From contig JANXEP010000074.1 in assembly GCA_025057795.1 (NCBI GenBank), forward strand, positions 1 through 36,326: a stretch of DNA of 36,326 nucleotides. Direction: 5' to 3'. A program made the translations under genes and the position numbers. Each line of letters opens with the position of its first letter. Position 1 is the first letter of the stretch. The notes beneath the pieces are model-generated. The model worked only from the letters and a program-made list of their open reading frames with translations. It made no database searches and was not told the origin of the DNA. Positions 25,579 to 33,606 of this stretch are shown piece by piece. The stretch comes from Candidatus Bathyarchaeota archaeon (GTDB taxonomy: Archaea; Thermoproteota; Bathyarchaeia; Bathyarchaeales; UBA233).

Positions 25579-25592
25579 ATCCACCCTTTAAA

Positions 25593-25641
25593 CGCTTTTC
25601 AATCTCATTGCGAAGCAATTAAACTTTGTGATGGAAAAGCG
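25593..25641. repeat. Nested inverted repeats between proC and the surface-protein gene
   Basis: An outer perfect 8-bp pair, CGCTTTTC (25593-25600) and GAAAAGCG (25634-25641), encloses an inner perfect hairpin ATTGC-GAA-GCAAT (25607-25619). It sits just upstream of the proC start and may overlap its promoter. It could be an operator or a structured 5' leader of proC. Confidence 0.4.
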
Positions 25642-25740
25642 TGGGGGTTTTCTTTTGGAGAATATAAAATGAGGGGTGGGTTTTTACAAGAATGTTTATC
25701 TATTCAAAAAGAATATGAGAGATAAAGCAACGTTTGAAGC

Positions 25741-26835
25741 ATGGTGCAGATTATGGACATGCGCGTTGACGGAAAGGCGCTTTCAACCTTAACGGCTATT
25801 CTTCTCATGTTGATCGCCGCGATAGTGGGAGGGGTGATTGCGTACGCGTTTACAATTGCGGCTTACGTTGACTATCCGCACAGAACAACCCTCGTGATCA
25901 CTGATTTTTACCTTGACAAACAAAACGTCACTTATTTCAGGGTAAATGTTTTGAATCCGTCTTATTCGCCCGCAAGCGCTACAATTTCAAGCATTGCAGT
26001 AAGCGTTAAGGGCGAAAACCAGCTTTACTACGTCACAGAAACGGAGCCTGCAATAGCCAAAAACGGTTTGGTTGTTTCCAGCGGTGAATCTCTAAAAATT
26101 ACATGCTCAAAGGTTAATAAAGACGGTGAAAACATCACCTTCGGAGAATTCGTAAGCCAATTCCCAGGCAAAACCATCATTACACACGTTTTTTCCCCAG
26201 ACTCAGCAGCTTCAAACGTTGAAGCAGGTCTCCCCTTCGTTAAATTGGACATCACCGCAGATTTTAACCCGCAAGTCTCCTTTAAAAAATTCAATGTAAC
26301 GTTGAAAAATGAAGCCAACTCGGAGGTTGACTTAACAGTTACGGGAATAATCATTTTAGGCGTGGGGTTTGAGGAAATGACGCCAAATTTAGGCTTGCAG
26401 CCTGAAACGATTCCGAAGAACGGTTCGCTTGACGTTATGTTTAAGGGAAACTGGCATGGATTCAACAGGACTGTGGTTACAGTTTTCACTAAACAGGGAT
26501 ACATGTTCAAAAAAGAGGTGGAATTAAAAACCGTTAACGCGGCAATTCAAAACGTAACCTTTAATGAGGCTTATCCGGACCGCTTCAACGTGACAATATT
26601 TAATTCGGCGGAATCCGCCGCCAACGTAACCGTCAACAAGGTTGTCTGCACCCTCCCAGACGGGACATCCCAAACCTTCCAAGACTTCTCGGTGGACATT
26701 ATGCCAGGTTCGGCTGAAACCATAAAGTTGAACTGGAACTGGAGTGAATATAAAGGAGAAACCATAACAGTTGTAGCCTATTTCGCCCAAGACTTTGAAA
26801 CAGACCCCTTCACTGCAACAATACCCTCAACATGA
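25741..26835 (+). CDS. Membrane-anchored surface protein with Ig-like repeats
   Basis: A 364-aa protein with an N-terminal hydrophobic helix (STLTAILLMLIAAIVGGVIA, about residues 15-34) preceded by GKA. That resembles the N-terminus of archaeal type IV pilin-like proteins, though a plain signal anchor is also possible. The rest is beta-rich and appears to hold three Ig/CARDB-like segments of about 90-100 residues, each with a pattern of the kind FNVTLKNEANSEVDLTVTGI or FNVTIFNSAESAANVTVNKV. Nine or so N-x-S/T sites (NVT, NIT, NGS, NRT, NWS) suggest N-glycosylation outside the cell. I associate this architecture with Bathyarchaeia, function unassigned. ATG at 25741; a TATA-like TTTATCT lies near 25695. 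No other pilus gene is nearby. Confidence 0.72.
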   Translation: MVQIMDMRVDGKALSTLTAILLMLIAAIVGGVIAYAFTIAAYVDYPHRTTLVITDFYLDKQNVTYFRVNVLNPSYSPASATISSIAVSVKGENQLYYVTETEPAIAKNGLVVSSGESLKITCSKVNKDGENITFGEFVSQFPGKTIITHVFSPDSAASNVEAGLPFVKLDITADFNPQVSFKKFNVTLKNEANSEVDLTVTGIIILGVGFEEMTPNLGLQPETIPKNGSLDVMFKGNWHGFNRTVVTVFTKQGYMFKKEVELKTVNAAIQNVTFNEAYPDRFNVTIFNSAESAANVTVNKVVCTLPDGTSQTFQDFSVDIMPGSAETIKLNWNWSEYKGETITVVAYFAQDFETDPFTATIPST

Positions 26836-26885
26836 GAAACACCAAGCAAAAAGAAGGGTGGGAGATTAGAAAAGCCGCTGCGAAA

Positions 26886-27890
26886 CTATGTTATTTTAAC
26901 GAACCTTCCCACACCCTTTTTAATCGCCTTATCATAGACAAGCTTCGCTGTAACTGCATCTTGAATCGCTAAACCCGTTGAAGTGAAAACAGTTACCTCA
27001 TCCGGCTTTTCTCTTCCAGGCTTTAGTCCTGCAACGATCTCACCCATTTCAGCCCAAACGTTCTCTTTTGTTATTATCCCAAGACTAAGGGGGACGTTTA
27101 TTTCTCCGCTATGAGAGGCTTGCTCCCAGTCATCCACAACTATCTTAGCCCTCTTCAAAATAGCCGGGTCAAGCTCCTCTTTTCCCGGCGCATCAGCACC
27201 TATACAGTTAAAATGCATGCCGGGCGAAACCACATCACCCATAACAAGCGGCTTCCTTGATGGGGTTATTGTGACCACAATATCCGCCCCCTTAACAGCG
27301 TCTCTCACTTCCACCGCTGGAACAAATTTGCAAGAGCGCCCATATGTTTGCTTTGCCTCGGCGAGAAATCTTTCCCTTGTTTCTCTGCTTCTGCTCCAAA
27401 CCCTAACCTCCTCAAATTTCTTATAAACCTCGAGAAGACCCTCCAACTGAGTTTTTGCTTGGGTTCCAGCTCCAATAAGCGCTACGATTTTTGAATCTTT
27501 TCTGGCGAGGTGCTTGGCAGCTATTCCCCCTGCGGCTCCCGTTCTAATTTCCGTTATGGTTGTGCCGCCCATGACCGCTAATGGGAAACCATTTTTTGGA
27601 TCCACTAGCACGACCACGGCCATTATTGTTGGAAACCCATATTTTTCCTTGTTGTCAACATGGACGTTAACCACTTTGACTGCTGAAATGTCCAGTTCTT
27701 CAAGGTAGGAGGGCATCGCCCTCAAATCTCCGTTGTATTTCTTGTAGAATAAGTAAACCTTGGCGGGCATCTGAACTCTTTTCAAGCCCTTTTCTTTGAA
27801 GGCAAGTTCAACCCACTCCATAACTTCCTTCATGGAAATAAGCTCTTTTACTTCCCCATCTGTTAGTATGAGGGTTTCCAAATCCAACAC
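26886..27890 (-). CDS. Ornithine cyclodeaminase / archaeal alanine dehydrogenase family
   Basis: Member of the OCD/mu-crystallin family. NAD-binding is at VALIGAGTQAKTQLEGL; upstream MPAKVYLFY and the AMPSYL/VKVVNVH blocks carry the substrate-contacting Arg/Lys; TEIRTGAAGGIAAKHLAR and FNCIGADAPGKEELD are diagnostic. 334 aa, normal. Two activities share this sequence type: ornithine to proline plus ammonia, or reversible pyruvate amination as in Archaeoglobus AlaDH. Proximity to proC and proS leans slightly to the proline side, while the amino-acid-fermenting context fits AlaDH; the sequence does not decide. GTG at 27890 follows CCGAGGT. Leftward, with about 170 bp to the upstream ilvE gene. 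Confidence 0.88.
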   Translation of the reverse strand: MLDLETLILTDGEVKELISMKEVMEWVELAFKEKGLKRVQMPAKVYLFYKKYNGDLRAMPSYLEELDISAVKVVNVHVDNKEKYGFPTIMAVVVLVDPKNGFPLAVMGGTTITEIRTGAAGGIAAKHLARKDSKIVALIGAGTQAKTQLEGLLEVYKKFEEVRVWSRSRETRERFLAEAKQTYGRSCKFVPAVEVRDAVKGADIVVTITPSRKPLVMGDVVSPGMHFNCIGADAPGKEELDPAILKRAKIVVDDWEQASHSGEINVPLSLGIITKENVWAEMGEIVAGLKPGREKPDEVTVFTSTGLAIQDAVTAKLVYDKAIKKGVGRFVKIT

Positions 27891-27997
27891 CTCGGATCAA
27901 GAACTCAATTCCTCAGAAGCTTAGCTTTCAACCATCTAACTTTTAAAATATTTTTGCCGGAAACGTTTATTTTCATCATTGAAAATTAGAAAATAGC

Positions 27998-28040
27998 CTC
28001 CACCTAAAAAGTGGAGAGAGCTGAAAATATACGGACAGCT
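27998..28040. terminator. Two adjacent hairpins after ilvE
   Basis: CTCCAC-7 nt-GTGGAG (27998-28016) and AGCTG-12 nt-CAGCT (28019-28040) are perfect stems placed side by side, 20-60 bp beyond the ilvE stop and about 110 bp ahead of the next gene. They probably mark the 3' end of the ilvE transcript; a role in the downstream promoter is less likely. Confidence 0.4.
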
Positions 28041-28061
28041 TAGCCCAGTTTAAATTAATCT

Positions 28062-28952
28062 TTAGGGAAAGATGGGTACGCCTTCTGCGGGGTCGCCGAG
28101 CAATTTTTCAAACTCGCTCATCAAGCGGCGGGTTATTGGGCCTGGTTTGCCCTCGCCTATTATGCGTCCGTTGACCTGTGCTATGGGGGTTACTTCCGCA
28201 GCAGTTCCTGTAAAGAATGCCTCATCTGCTGTGAACAACTCTGTCGGTGTTATGTTCCGCTCAATGACGGGATATCCCATTTTTTCAGCTAACCTTATTA
28301 TGACATCTCTGGTTATCCCCGTGAGGAGGCCTGTTGACGGGGGCGGAGTTATGATTTTCCCGTTTTTGACTATGAAGAGGTTTTCGCCAACCCCCTCGCT
28401 TATGTGTCCGTTTTTGTCTAGGCATATGGCCTCGTCAAAACCCGCAAGGTTGGCCTCAATCTTTCCTAAAACACTGTTCAAGTAGTTTAGAGACTTAATT
28501 TCGTGGGAAGCCGCGTCCACGGGGTTTCTCCTAACCCAAACAATTAGGGCTTTTATGCCCCTTTCCCTCTCCTCCTTAGAATACAGTTTTATGGTGTCAG
28601 CGATTATGATCACTGTGGGTTTTGGACATTTCCTCGGGTCGAGGCCTAAATCGCCAACACCCCTTGTCACAACAAGCCTTACGTAGGCGTCTCGAAGCCC
28701 GTTTTTCCGCAGGGTTTCCAATACAGCGTTTATCATTTCCTCTTTGGTCATTGGAATATTCAGCATTATGGCTTTTGCCGAGTTGTATAGGCGGTCTATA
28801 TGCTCTTTAAGCTTGAACACCACGCCTTTGTAGGCGCGTATCCCCTCAAACACGCCGTCGCCGTATAAAAGCCCATGGTCGAAAACTGAAATTTTCGCTT
28901 GGGACTTGGAATAATATTCGCCGTCTATATAGACGAGAGGCTCCTTTTCCAA
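28062..28952 (-). CDS. ilvE: Branched-chain amino acid aminotransferase
   Basis: Class IV PLP-dependent aminotransferase that interconverts Leu/Ile/Val with their 2-oxo acids. Start block [33 protein letters not shown], the PLP lysine K153 in [11 protein letters not shown], and the phosphate-binding [11 protein letters not shown] and [11 protein letters not shown] segments are all standard. 296 aa. TTG start at 28952, fixed by the conserved N-terminal strand. D-amino-acid and aminodeoxychorismate-type relatives are excluded by overall fit rather than by a single residue. Leftward, after thrS; either biosynthetic or, in a peptide fermenter, feeding oxo acids to ferredoxin oxidoreductases. Confidence 0.93.
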   Translation of the reverse strand: MEKEPLVYIDGEYYSKSQAKISVFDHGLLYGDGVFEGIRAYKGVVFKLKEHIDRLYNSAKAIMLNIPMTKEEMINAVLETLRKNGLRDAYVRLVVTRGVGDLGLDPRKCPKPTVIIIADTIKLYSKEERERGIKALIVWVRRNPVDAASHEIKSLNYLNSVLGKIEANLAGFDEAICLDKNGHISEGVGENLFIVKNGKIITPPPSTGLLTGITRDVIIRLAEKMGYPVIERNITPTELFTADEAFFTGTAAEVTPIAQVNGRIIGEGKPGPITRRLMSEFEKLLGDPAEGVPIFP

Positions 28953-29018
28953 GGCGATTCACCAAACCACAAAGCTTTATCAAGTTATGGTTGATATACT
29001 TTTTGCAGCCCGCCTTTT

Positions 29019-30890
29019 TCAGCCGTAAAACTGGGGTCTTTTCGAAACATGCCTAGGCAAAGGCAGCAGTTTAAACGGTTTACCCCCAGTGGACGCCTTA
29101 ATTTCGCTTATCAGCTCGTCCAGCCTCATTTCCCGTATCTTTCCCGCTTTTCTGTCCCTAACTGGAAGCGCCTCTGACTCCATCTCCCTCTGCCCAAAAG
29201 CGATTATGTATGGGATCCACTCCATTTCCGCCTCGCGGATCCTCTTCTGCAACGTTAACGGCCTGTCGTCTATGTCAACGCGTATTTGATGAGCTTCCAA
29301 CGTTTCTGCCATTTTCTCGCATGGGTTGAGGAACTTGTCTGACATGGGGATTATGCGCACCTGTGTGGGCGAAAGCCAAACTGGAAGCATGGGCGGCTTG
29401 CCTTTCTGCTGTTCTTTGTAGGCTTTTTCCAGCAAAGCGTAAATGCACCTTTCTATGGCGCCGCTTGGAGAACAGTGCAATATAAGCGGGTGACGTTTTT
29501 CGCCCTTTTCGTCAACATAGGTTATGCCATACCTTTTCGCGTTTTCAAAGTCTATCTGGTCTGTGGATAAGGCTGCAGCCTTATCCTGATTGTCGACGAA
29601 ATTGAACTCCCACTTAAGCCTAAAGTAGAAAAAGGGCTCCTTCCACATCTCCACCAGAACAGGCTTGCCTAAAATTTTCACCAAGTCAACTATGAAGTCC
29701 TTGTTTTCTTCGTAAAAGTCCTTTGTGAAGCGTATTGCCGCCTCGTAGTCTTCCTTTGAAAGGCCAATGTCCTCTAGGACCTGCATGCAAAGCCTAAACC
29801 TCGTTACAAACTCCTTTTTGGCTTGTTCAAGGTCCGCGCAGAAGGCGTGGCAGTCTGGCATGGTGAAGGCTCGGAGACGCCTCAAACCCACAACTTCGCC
29901 GCTTTTCTCCCGCCTAAAACTGTAACGGGTTAACTCGTAAACCTTTAGGGGCAAATGCCTATACGACAACTGGGCGTCGTGAACCATAAGGAACTGGCCG
30001 AAACACGCGGCAAACCGGAGGAAAAGCTCCTTATCCTCCGACTTTAGGAGGTACTGGCGGGCTGGGAAACGGTTTATGTAGTCCGCGAGGCTTGGATGCT
30101 GAAAGTCGTACATGACTGGGGTTTCAACTTCCATGGCGCCGTACTCGATGACCTTGGCGGTTACATGCTGCTCAATGAGGGATTTCATAAGCCTCCCTTT
30201 AGGATACCATCGGATGTTTCCAGGGTCGCTTCCAGCCTCGTAGTCGGCTATTTCAAGACGCTTCATAAGGGGCACGTGGGGCGGCATCTGCTGGCTTGCC
30301 CTAACCTTTGAAATTTCATACTTCGCAAACTTCTCAAGGTTTTCACGCCCCGTAAAGTTGAACTCCTCAACTGGAACCATAGCCCCGTCGGGTTGGAGAA
30401 TGTACCAGAAGGATTTCAGTTTCTCCTCGGCTTTTAAGGCTTCTGAAACCTTTTCAGCCTCTTCCACTGCCTCCACTTCGGAAGGTGCAATCACGCGGGA
30501 CTGCTCCGCAAGCGGATGCCCCTTTATGGAAATTGTGAACTGCTTATTCCAGCCGAAGGGAGCCCGATAAACCTCCAAACCTTTTTCTTTGGCGTAAGCC
30601 TCCATAGCCCTTATAACCCTTAGCGCTTCGGAAGGCGCCGCGAGGTTGCTGCTTAAATGCGCATATGGATAGATTAAAACCCTGTTCGCCTTCAACTTTT
30701 CAAGGAAAGCATGCACCTCGTCTATGGCTTTTCGCGCTGTTGCTTCGTCGTCGTCTTCCTCAACCGCCGTGAACAAGACCACAACCTCTTCAAGGCGCCT
30801 CGCCTCCTCCTCGGTTTCCTCAGCCATGGCTATTTCTTTTTGAACAGGTTTGTATTCGATGAAGTTTGAGTGCAACTGTAATATGCGCAT
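29019..30890 (-). CDS. thrS: Threonyl-tRNA synthetase, archaeal type
   Basis: Charges tRNA-Thr and corrects mischarged serine. Residues 1-145 are the archaeal D-aminoacyl-tRNA-deacylase-like editing domain (RILQLHSNFIEY and PYAHLSSNLAAP), not the bacterial TGS/N2 domains. The class II core follows, with motif 2 TRYSFRREKSGEV and motif 3 GAIERCIYALLE; the zinc ligands expected by homology are C296, H348 and H472. The anticodon-binding domain occupies the last 110 residues (VWLSPTQVRIIPMS onward). 623 aa, full. ATG at 30890. It follows the small zinc-protein gene by 21 nt, so the pair is probably co-transcribed. Confidence 0.96.
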   Translation of the reverse strand: MRILQLHSNFIEYKPVQKEIAMAEETEEEARRLEEVVVLFTAVEEDDDEATARKAIDEVHAFLEKLKANRVLIYPYAHLSSNLAAPSEALRVIRAMEAYAKEKGLEVYRAPFGWNKQFTISIKGHPLAEQSRVIAPSEVEAVEEAEKVSEALKAEEKLKSFWYILQPDGAMVPVEEFNFTGRENLEKFAKYEISKVRASQQMPPHVPLMKRLEIADYEAGSDPGNIRWYPKGRLMKSLIEQHVTAKVIEYGAMEVETPVMYDFQHPSLADYINRFPARQYLLKSEDKELFLRFAACFGQFLMVHDAQLSYRHLPLKVYELTRYSFRREKSGEVVGLRRLRAFTMPDCHAFCADLEQAKKEFVTRFRLCMQVLEDIGLSKEDYEAAIRFTKDFYEENKDFIVDLVKILGKPVLVEMWKEPFFYFRLKWEFNFVDNQDKAAALSTDQIDFENAKRYGITYVDEKGEKRHPLILHCSPSGAIERCIYALLEKAYKEQQKGKPPMLPVWLSPTQVRIIPMSDKFLNPCEKMAETLEAHQIRVDIDDRPLTLQKRIREAEMEWIPYIIAFGQREMESEALPVRDRKAGKIREMRLDELISEIKASTGGKPFKLLPLPRHVSKRPQFYG

Positions 30891-30911
30891 GGCAACTTCC
30901 CCATTCAGTCT

Positions 30912-31121
30912 TTAAACGCCTTTATACCGCCACTGCTCAATTTTCCTCTCCTTCTTAGTCTTCCTCTTAAACTCTTTATAGTGGCTTTCGCATAGATACG
31001 CGCGTTTTTCACCTCCAACATTTAAGCCGGCGAGCCTAACCTTATCCGCTGAAAGGGAACGTTTGGCCTCGTTGCCGCAGCCTACAACGCTGCACTTTTC
31101 GCCTTTCGAAACACGCCCCAA
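30912..31121 (-). CDS. Small zinc-binding conserved archaeal protein, 69 aa
   Basis: Short basic protein with two metal-binding pairs, CSVVGC (C10, C15) and CESH (Cys and His near 49-52), separated by about 35 residues, then a very basic tail (FKRKTKKERKIEQWRY). It looks like a treble-clef or zinc-ribbon RNA-binding protein. I recall it as a recurrent archaeal small protein of unknown function. It sits immediately upstream of thrS on the same strand (21 nt). A link to translation or tRNA handling is inferred from this context and from charge. ATG at 31121. Confidence 0.72.
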   Translation of the reverse strand: MGRVSKGEKCSVVGCGNEAKRSLSADKVRLAGLNVGGEKRAYLCESHYKEFKRKTKKERKIEQWRYKGV

Positions 31122-31184
31122 CCCTAACCCTCTCTTAAATTTTAACCAGTTTGAAGGCTAAAATGATACATTATGCTTCCTTGC

Positions 31185-32105
31185 TTAATTCCCTTTTTCA
31201 TAAAGAACCCGTGCTCTCCGACGGATTTCCCCCTCCTCGCCGAAAAATGTCGGTCCGAAGCCTTCAACAACTGTTGAGGCAACAGCAGAGCCTACACACG
31301 CACACCAAAAAGAGTCCCCGCCCCTAATGTATTCGGCTAGAAAACCTCCTATAAAGACGTCGCCGGCGCCCGTTGGGTCCACGACTTTACTGGGCTTGTA
31401 TGCTGGAACATTATAGATGGTTCCGTCAATGGATAGCACCGCGCCCTTTACTCCCAAAGTTACAATAACTGTCCCAACACCAAAGTCGTGAACAGCATTC
31501 ACTGCGGATTTAAGATCCCGTCGCCCCGTAACAGCCTCAATCTCATCCAGCGACGACTTGTAAATGTTTACAAGTTCCAGTATACGCTTGTCCGCTAGGG
31601 GGCTTATGGTTACATTTCCACTTTCATCAAAAGTGCGAACTAGTCCTTGGGGGTCAATGGACAAAACTTCGGCACGTTTTTTCAGGCTTTCAGCAACCTC
31701 GTATTGAATCTCGTTGGCTATAGGCGCCAAATGGATAGTTTTCGCCCTTAAAGAGTTTGGCAAATCTTCCACAGTTATTGGCATAGCCCTGCTTATTAAC
31801 CGCAAACTACGACTGGACAAGGTGCCGTCATATTTCAGTTCAAACCTTGTGGTTTTTGCATCCTTAACCTCAACCACACCGGAAAGGTCTATACCTTCTT
31901 GGCTGAGCCACCACATGTAAGCTTTTGGGAAATCCCCCCCAACCTTAGAAACAACAGAGACATTTGCGCCAAGCCGCTTTGCAGCTAGAGAAACATAAGT
32001 TACAGAGCCTCCTAAAATAACGTAAGGGGTACTTCTGCCCGGCAAGGTGATGGAGTCTATGCAGAAGTGTCCCGCTGAAACTATTTCAAACAACTGCTCA
32101 AACAC
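31185..32105 (-). CDS. PfkB-family carbohydrate/nucleoside kinase
   Basis: Ribokinase-fold kinase. The N-terminal substrate-binding block is ILGGSVTYVSLAAKRLGANVSVVSKVGGD and the C-terminal signature is VVDPTGAGDVFIGGFLAEY with catalytic D249. 306 aa, the usual size. The substrate (ribose, nucleoside, fructose phosphate or other) cannot be read from the sequence; the GGS in place of GGN near residue 33 and a short lid argue for a divergent subgroup. GTG start at 32105, only 12 nt after the NAC stop, so it is translated from the PUA-NAC transcript. No sugar transporter is nearby. Confidence 0.85.
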   Translation of the reverse strand: MFEQLFEIVSAGHFCIDSITLPGRSTPYVILGGSVTYVSLAAKRLGANVSVVSKVGGDFPKAYMWWLSQEGIDLSGVVEVKDAKTTRFELKYDGTLSSRSLRLISRAMPITVEDLPNSLRAKTIHLAPIANEIQYEVAESLKKRAEVLSIDPQGLVRTFDESGNVTISPLADKRILELVNIYKSSLDEIEAVTGRRDLKSAVNAVHDFGVGTVIVTLGVKGAVLSIDGTIYNVPAYKPSKVVDPTGAGDVFIGGFLAEYIRGGDSFWCACVGSAVASTVVEGFGPTFFGEEGEIRRRARVLYEKGN

Positions 32106-32117
32106 CGCGTTGAGGCA

Positions 32118-32468
32118 TCAAATTTTGGATTGGAGGAGCAGAATAGCTTTTGCCAAGTCTCCCTCGCATTCTTCTAGGGCTTTTCGAGCCTCTTCAAGGC
32201 TTTTACCCGTCTGGTCAGCGACAAGCCTCACATCCTCCTCAGAAATTGTCAACTTGCGTTCAACAGCCTTTTCAGTTATTTTTCCCCCAGCCACTTGGAA
32301 CATTTTTTGGCCTTGAACCTCTAAAACAGCGACTTCCGGCTCCTCTATAACAATTTCTTTGCTGCTTGTTTTTATGATAACTTGCTGGACGTCTGGAACA
32401 GCGTCCATGCTTAGGCCCATGCGCTGCATCATGCGCCTAGCTTCTCTCGGGCTTATCCGCCTACGCAT
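32118..32468 (-). CDS. nac: Nascent polypeptide-associated complex protein (archaeal NAC)
   Basis: Ribosome-associated chaperone that binds new chains at the tunnel exit. The N-terminal basic helix RRRISPREARRMMQRMG contacts the ribosome; the NAC beta-barrel dimerisation domain follows (VQQVIIKTSSKEIVIEEPEVAVLEVQGQKM); the C-terminal UBA domain is SEEDVRLVADQTGKSLEEARKALEE to the end. About 116 aa, typical for the archaeal homodimeric form. ATG at 32468; a TTG just before it would add one residue. Lies between the PUA protein and the PfkB kinase; the PUA-NAC pairing recurs in archaea, as I recall. Confidence 0.95.
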   Translation of the reverse strand: MRRRISPREARRMMQRMGLSMDAVPDVQQVIIKTSSKEIVIEEPEVAVLEVQGQKMFQVAGGKITEKAVERKLTISEEDVRLVADQTGKSLEEARKALEECEGDLAKAILLLQSKI

Positions 32469-32514
32469 CAAGTCAGCTTTCCTCTCCTAAAATCTGTTTA
32501 TGCCCTTTTAATAC

Positions 32515-33033
32515 TTAACTTTCTTCCGCACAGCCCCGCCTAACTTTTACGGCTACACCAGTTTTGAAGGTTGTCATCTCTTCCCCTGACAAAACGGCTT
32601 TTCCAACAGCTAAAACCTCGCCTTTCTCGTTAACTACTATAACCTCGTCTTTTGGGCGAATTTCGCCGTCAGCTTTTATGACGTGGACAGCGAAGACGTC
32701 TCCGCCTTCAGCCACAAACTTTGAAACCTCATTTTTAACCACAACTATACACTTGGCTGGGGCGCCGTTCTCTATAACCCTTCTTGCCCCTTCAATGCTT
32801 AATGAGAAAAGGCCGTCTGTTGGGCGGAGCGTGGCGAGGCGCTTGCCGTTTAGGTAAACGTAGCGAATTCTTCCAGTACGCTTGGAGTAGGCTATTTCCA
32901 CGTTTTCCGGAAAGAGTTTTTCGCCTACACCCCTTCCAAACTGGTAATCTGCGACGCCCCTAATTCGCCTAAGAGCATCCATGCTTTTTTCGCCGCCCAT
33001 TAAGCCTAAAAGTGATTCGACAACTATAAACAT
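32515..33033 (-). CDS. PUA-domain RNA-binding protein
   Basis: The C-terminal half (about residues 85-160, from LFSLSIEGARRVIENG through the KADGEIRPKDEVIVVN block) is a PUA domain as found in archaeosine transglycosylases and pseudouridine synthases. The N-terminal part (RIRGVADYQFGRGVGEKLF and AYSKRTGRIRYVYLNGKRLATLRP) is the pre-PUA module common to archaeal stand-alone members. No catalytic domain is present. Start uncertain: ATG at 33033 fits a near-leaderless transcript from the overlapping divergent promoter; ATGs at 33000 and 32982 are also possible, and the conserved part begins near MDALRRIRG (32982). Upstream of nac; likely helps rRNA/tRNA modification or ribosome assembly. Confidence 0.85.
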   Translation of the reverse strand: MFIVVESLLGLMGGEKSMDALRRIRGVADYQFGRGVGEKLFPENVEIAYSKRTGRIRYVYLNGKRLATLRPTDGLFSLSIEGARRVIENGAPAKCIVVVKNEVSKFVAEGGDVFAVHVIKADGEIRPKDEVIVVNEKGEVLAVGKAVLSGEEMTTFKTGVAVKVRRGCAEES

Positions 33034-33072
33034 AACCAAGTAGATAAAAGTTTTAAAAGGGGCGCTTTAAAG
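33034..33072. promoter_or_regulatory. Compact divergent promoter between PUA-nac and mbf1
   Basis: About 39 bp separate the ATG of the leftward PUA gene and the GTG of mbf1. The segment AAAAGTTTTAAAAGGGG contains TATA-like sequence readable on both strands (GATAAAAG rightward, TTTTAAAACTTTTATC leftward). Both transcripts would begin at or very near the start codons, suggesting leaderless mRNAs and competition for the promoter. Confidence 0.4.
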
Positions 33073-33606
33073 GTGCGCTGCGAAGTTTGCGGACGAAAAA
33101 TCCAGGGCAAACCCATCAGAGCCATAATTGAGGGAGCGAAACTGTTGGTGTGCAACGAATGCTCAAGGCATGGAAAAATCGTCTGGGAAGAACTGGAACA
33201 TGCCCAACCAACGCTTAAACCGAAAACCACGGCGCCGAGGCCGCCCTTGCTGAAAACCCAGAGCGGCGGAAAACATCTAAAAGAAAATGTTGAAGAAACC
33301 CTAGAGCTTGTGGAAGATTTTGACGTGAAAATAAGGCAGGCTAGGGAAAAAATGGGGTTAACCCACGAAGAGCTTGGAAAAAGGATAAGCGAGAAGGTTT
33401 CCGTGCTAAAAAAAATCGAAGCTAAAAAAATGTTGCCGGATAATAGGCTTGCCGCTAAACTGGAACACGCCCTAAAAATTAAGCTCCTCATCCCAGCGTC
33501 GGAAGAAAAAGTCCCTAGCGCAGCCCTCTCAAAACCGCAAGGCGGCGAGCTAACTCTAGGAGACTTTTTCAAATTTAACAAAGAGGGGCTGGAGGAAAAA
33601 GCTTAA
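33073..33606 (+). CDS. mbf1: Multiprotein bridging factor 1 homologue (aMBF1)
   Basis: Archaeal MBF1. The N-terminal zinc ribbon has C3, C6, C27 and C30 (MRCEVCG and CNEC); a basic/proline-rich linker follows, then an XRE-type helix-turn-helix (VKIRQAREKMGLTHEELGKRI and KVSVLKKIEAKKM, about 84-140). 177 aa. In archaea it has been linked to translation and small-subunit binding rather than to TBP bridging as in eukaryotes. GTG at 33073, likely leaderless. Its stop region carries the Shine-Dalgarno sequence of hflX, so the two are coupled; TFE and aTrm56 follow on the same strand. Confidence 0.93.
   Translation: MRCEVCGRKIQGKPIRAIIEGAKLLVCNECSRHGKIVWEELEHAQPTLKPKTTAPRPPLLKTQSGGKHLKENVEETLELVEDFDVKIRQAREKMGLTHEELGKRISEKVSVLKKIEAKKMLPDNRLAAKLEHALKIKLLIPASEEKVPSAALSKPQGGELTLGDFFKFNKEGLEEKA

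Noticed and set aside
26886..27890. Firm call of ornithine cyclodeaminase based on nearby proC and proS
   Set aside because: Those genes are in separate transcripts, and archaeal alanine dehydrogenases have the same sequence type.
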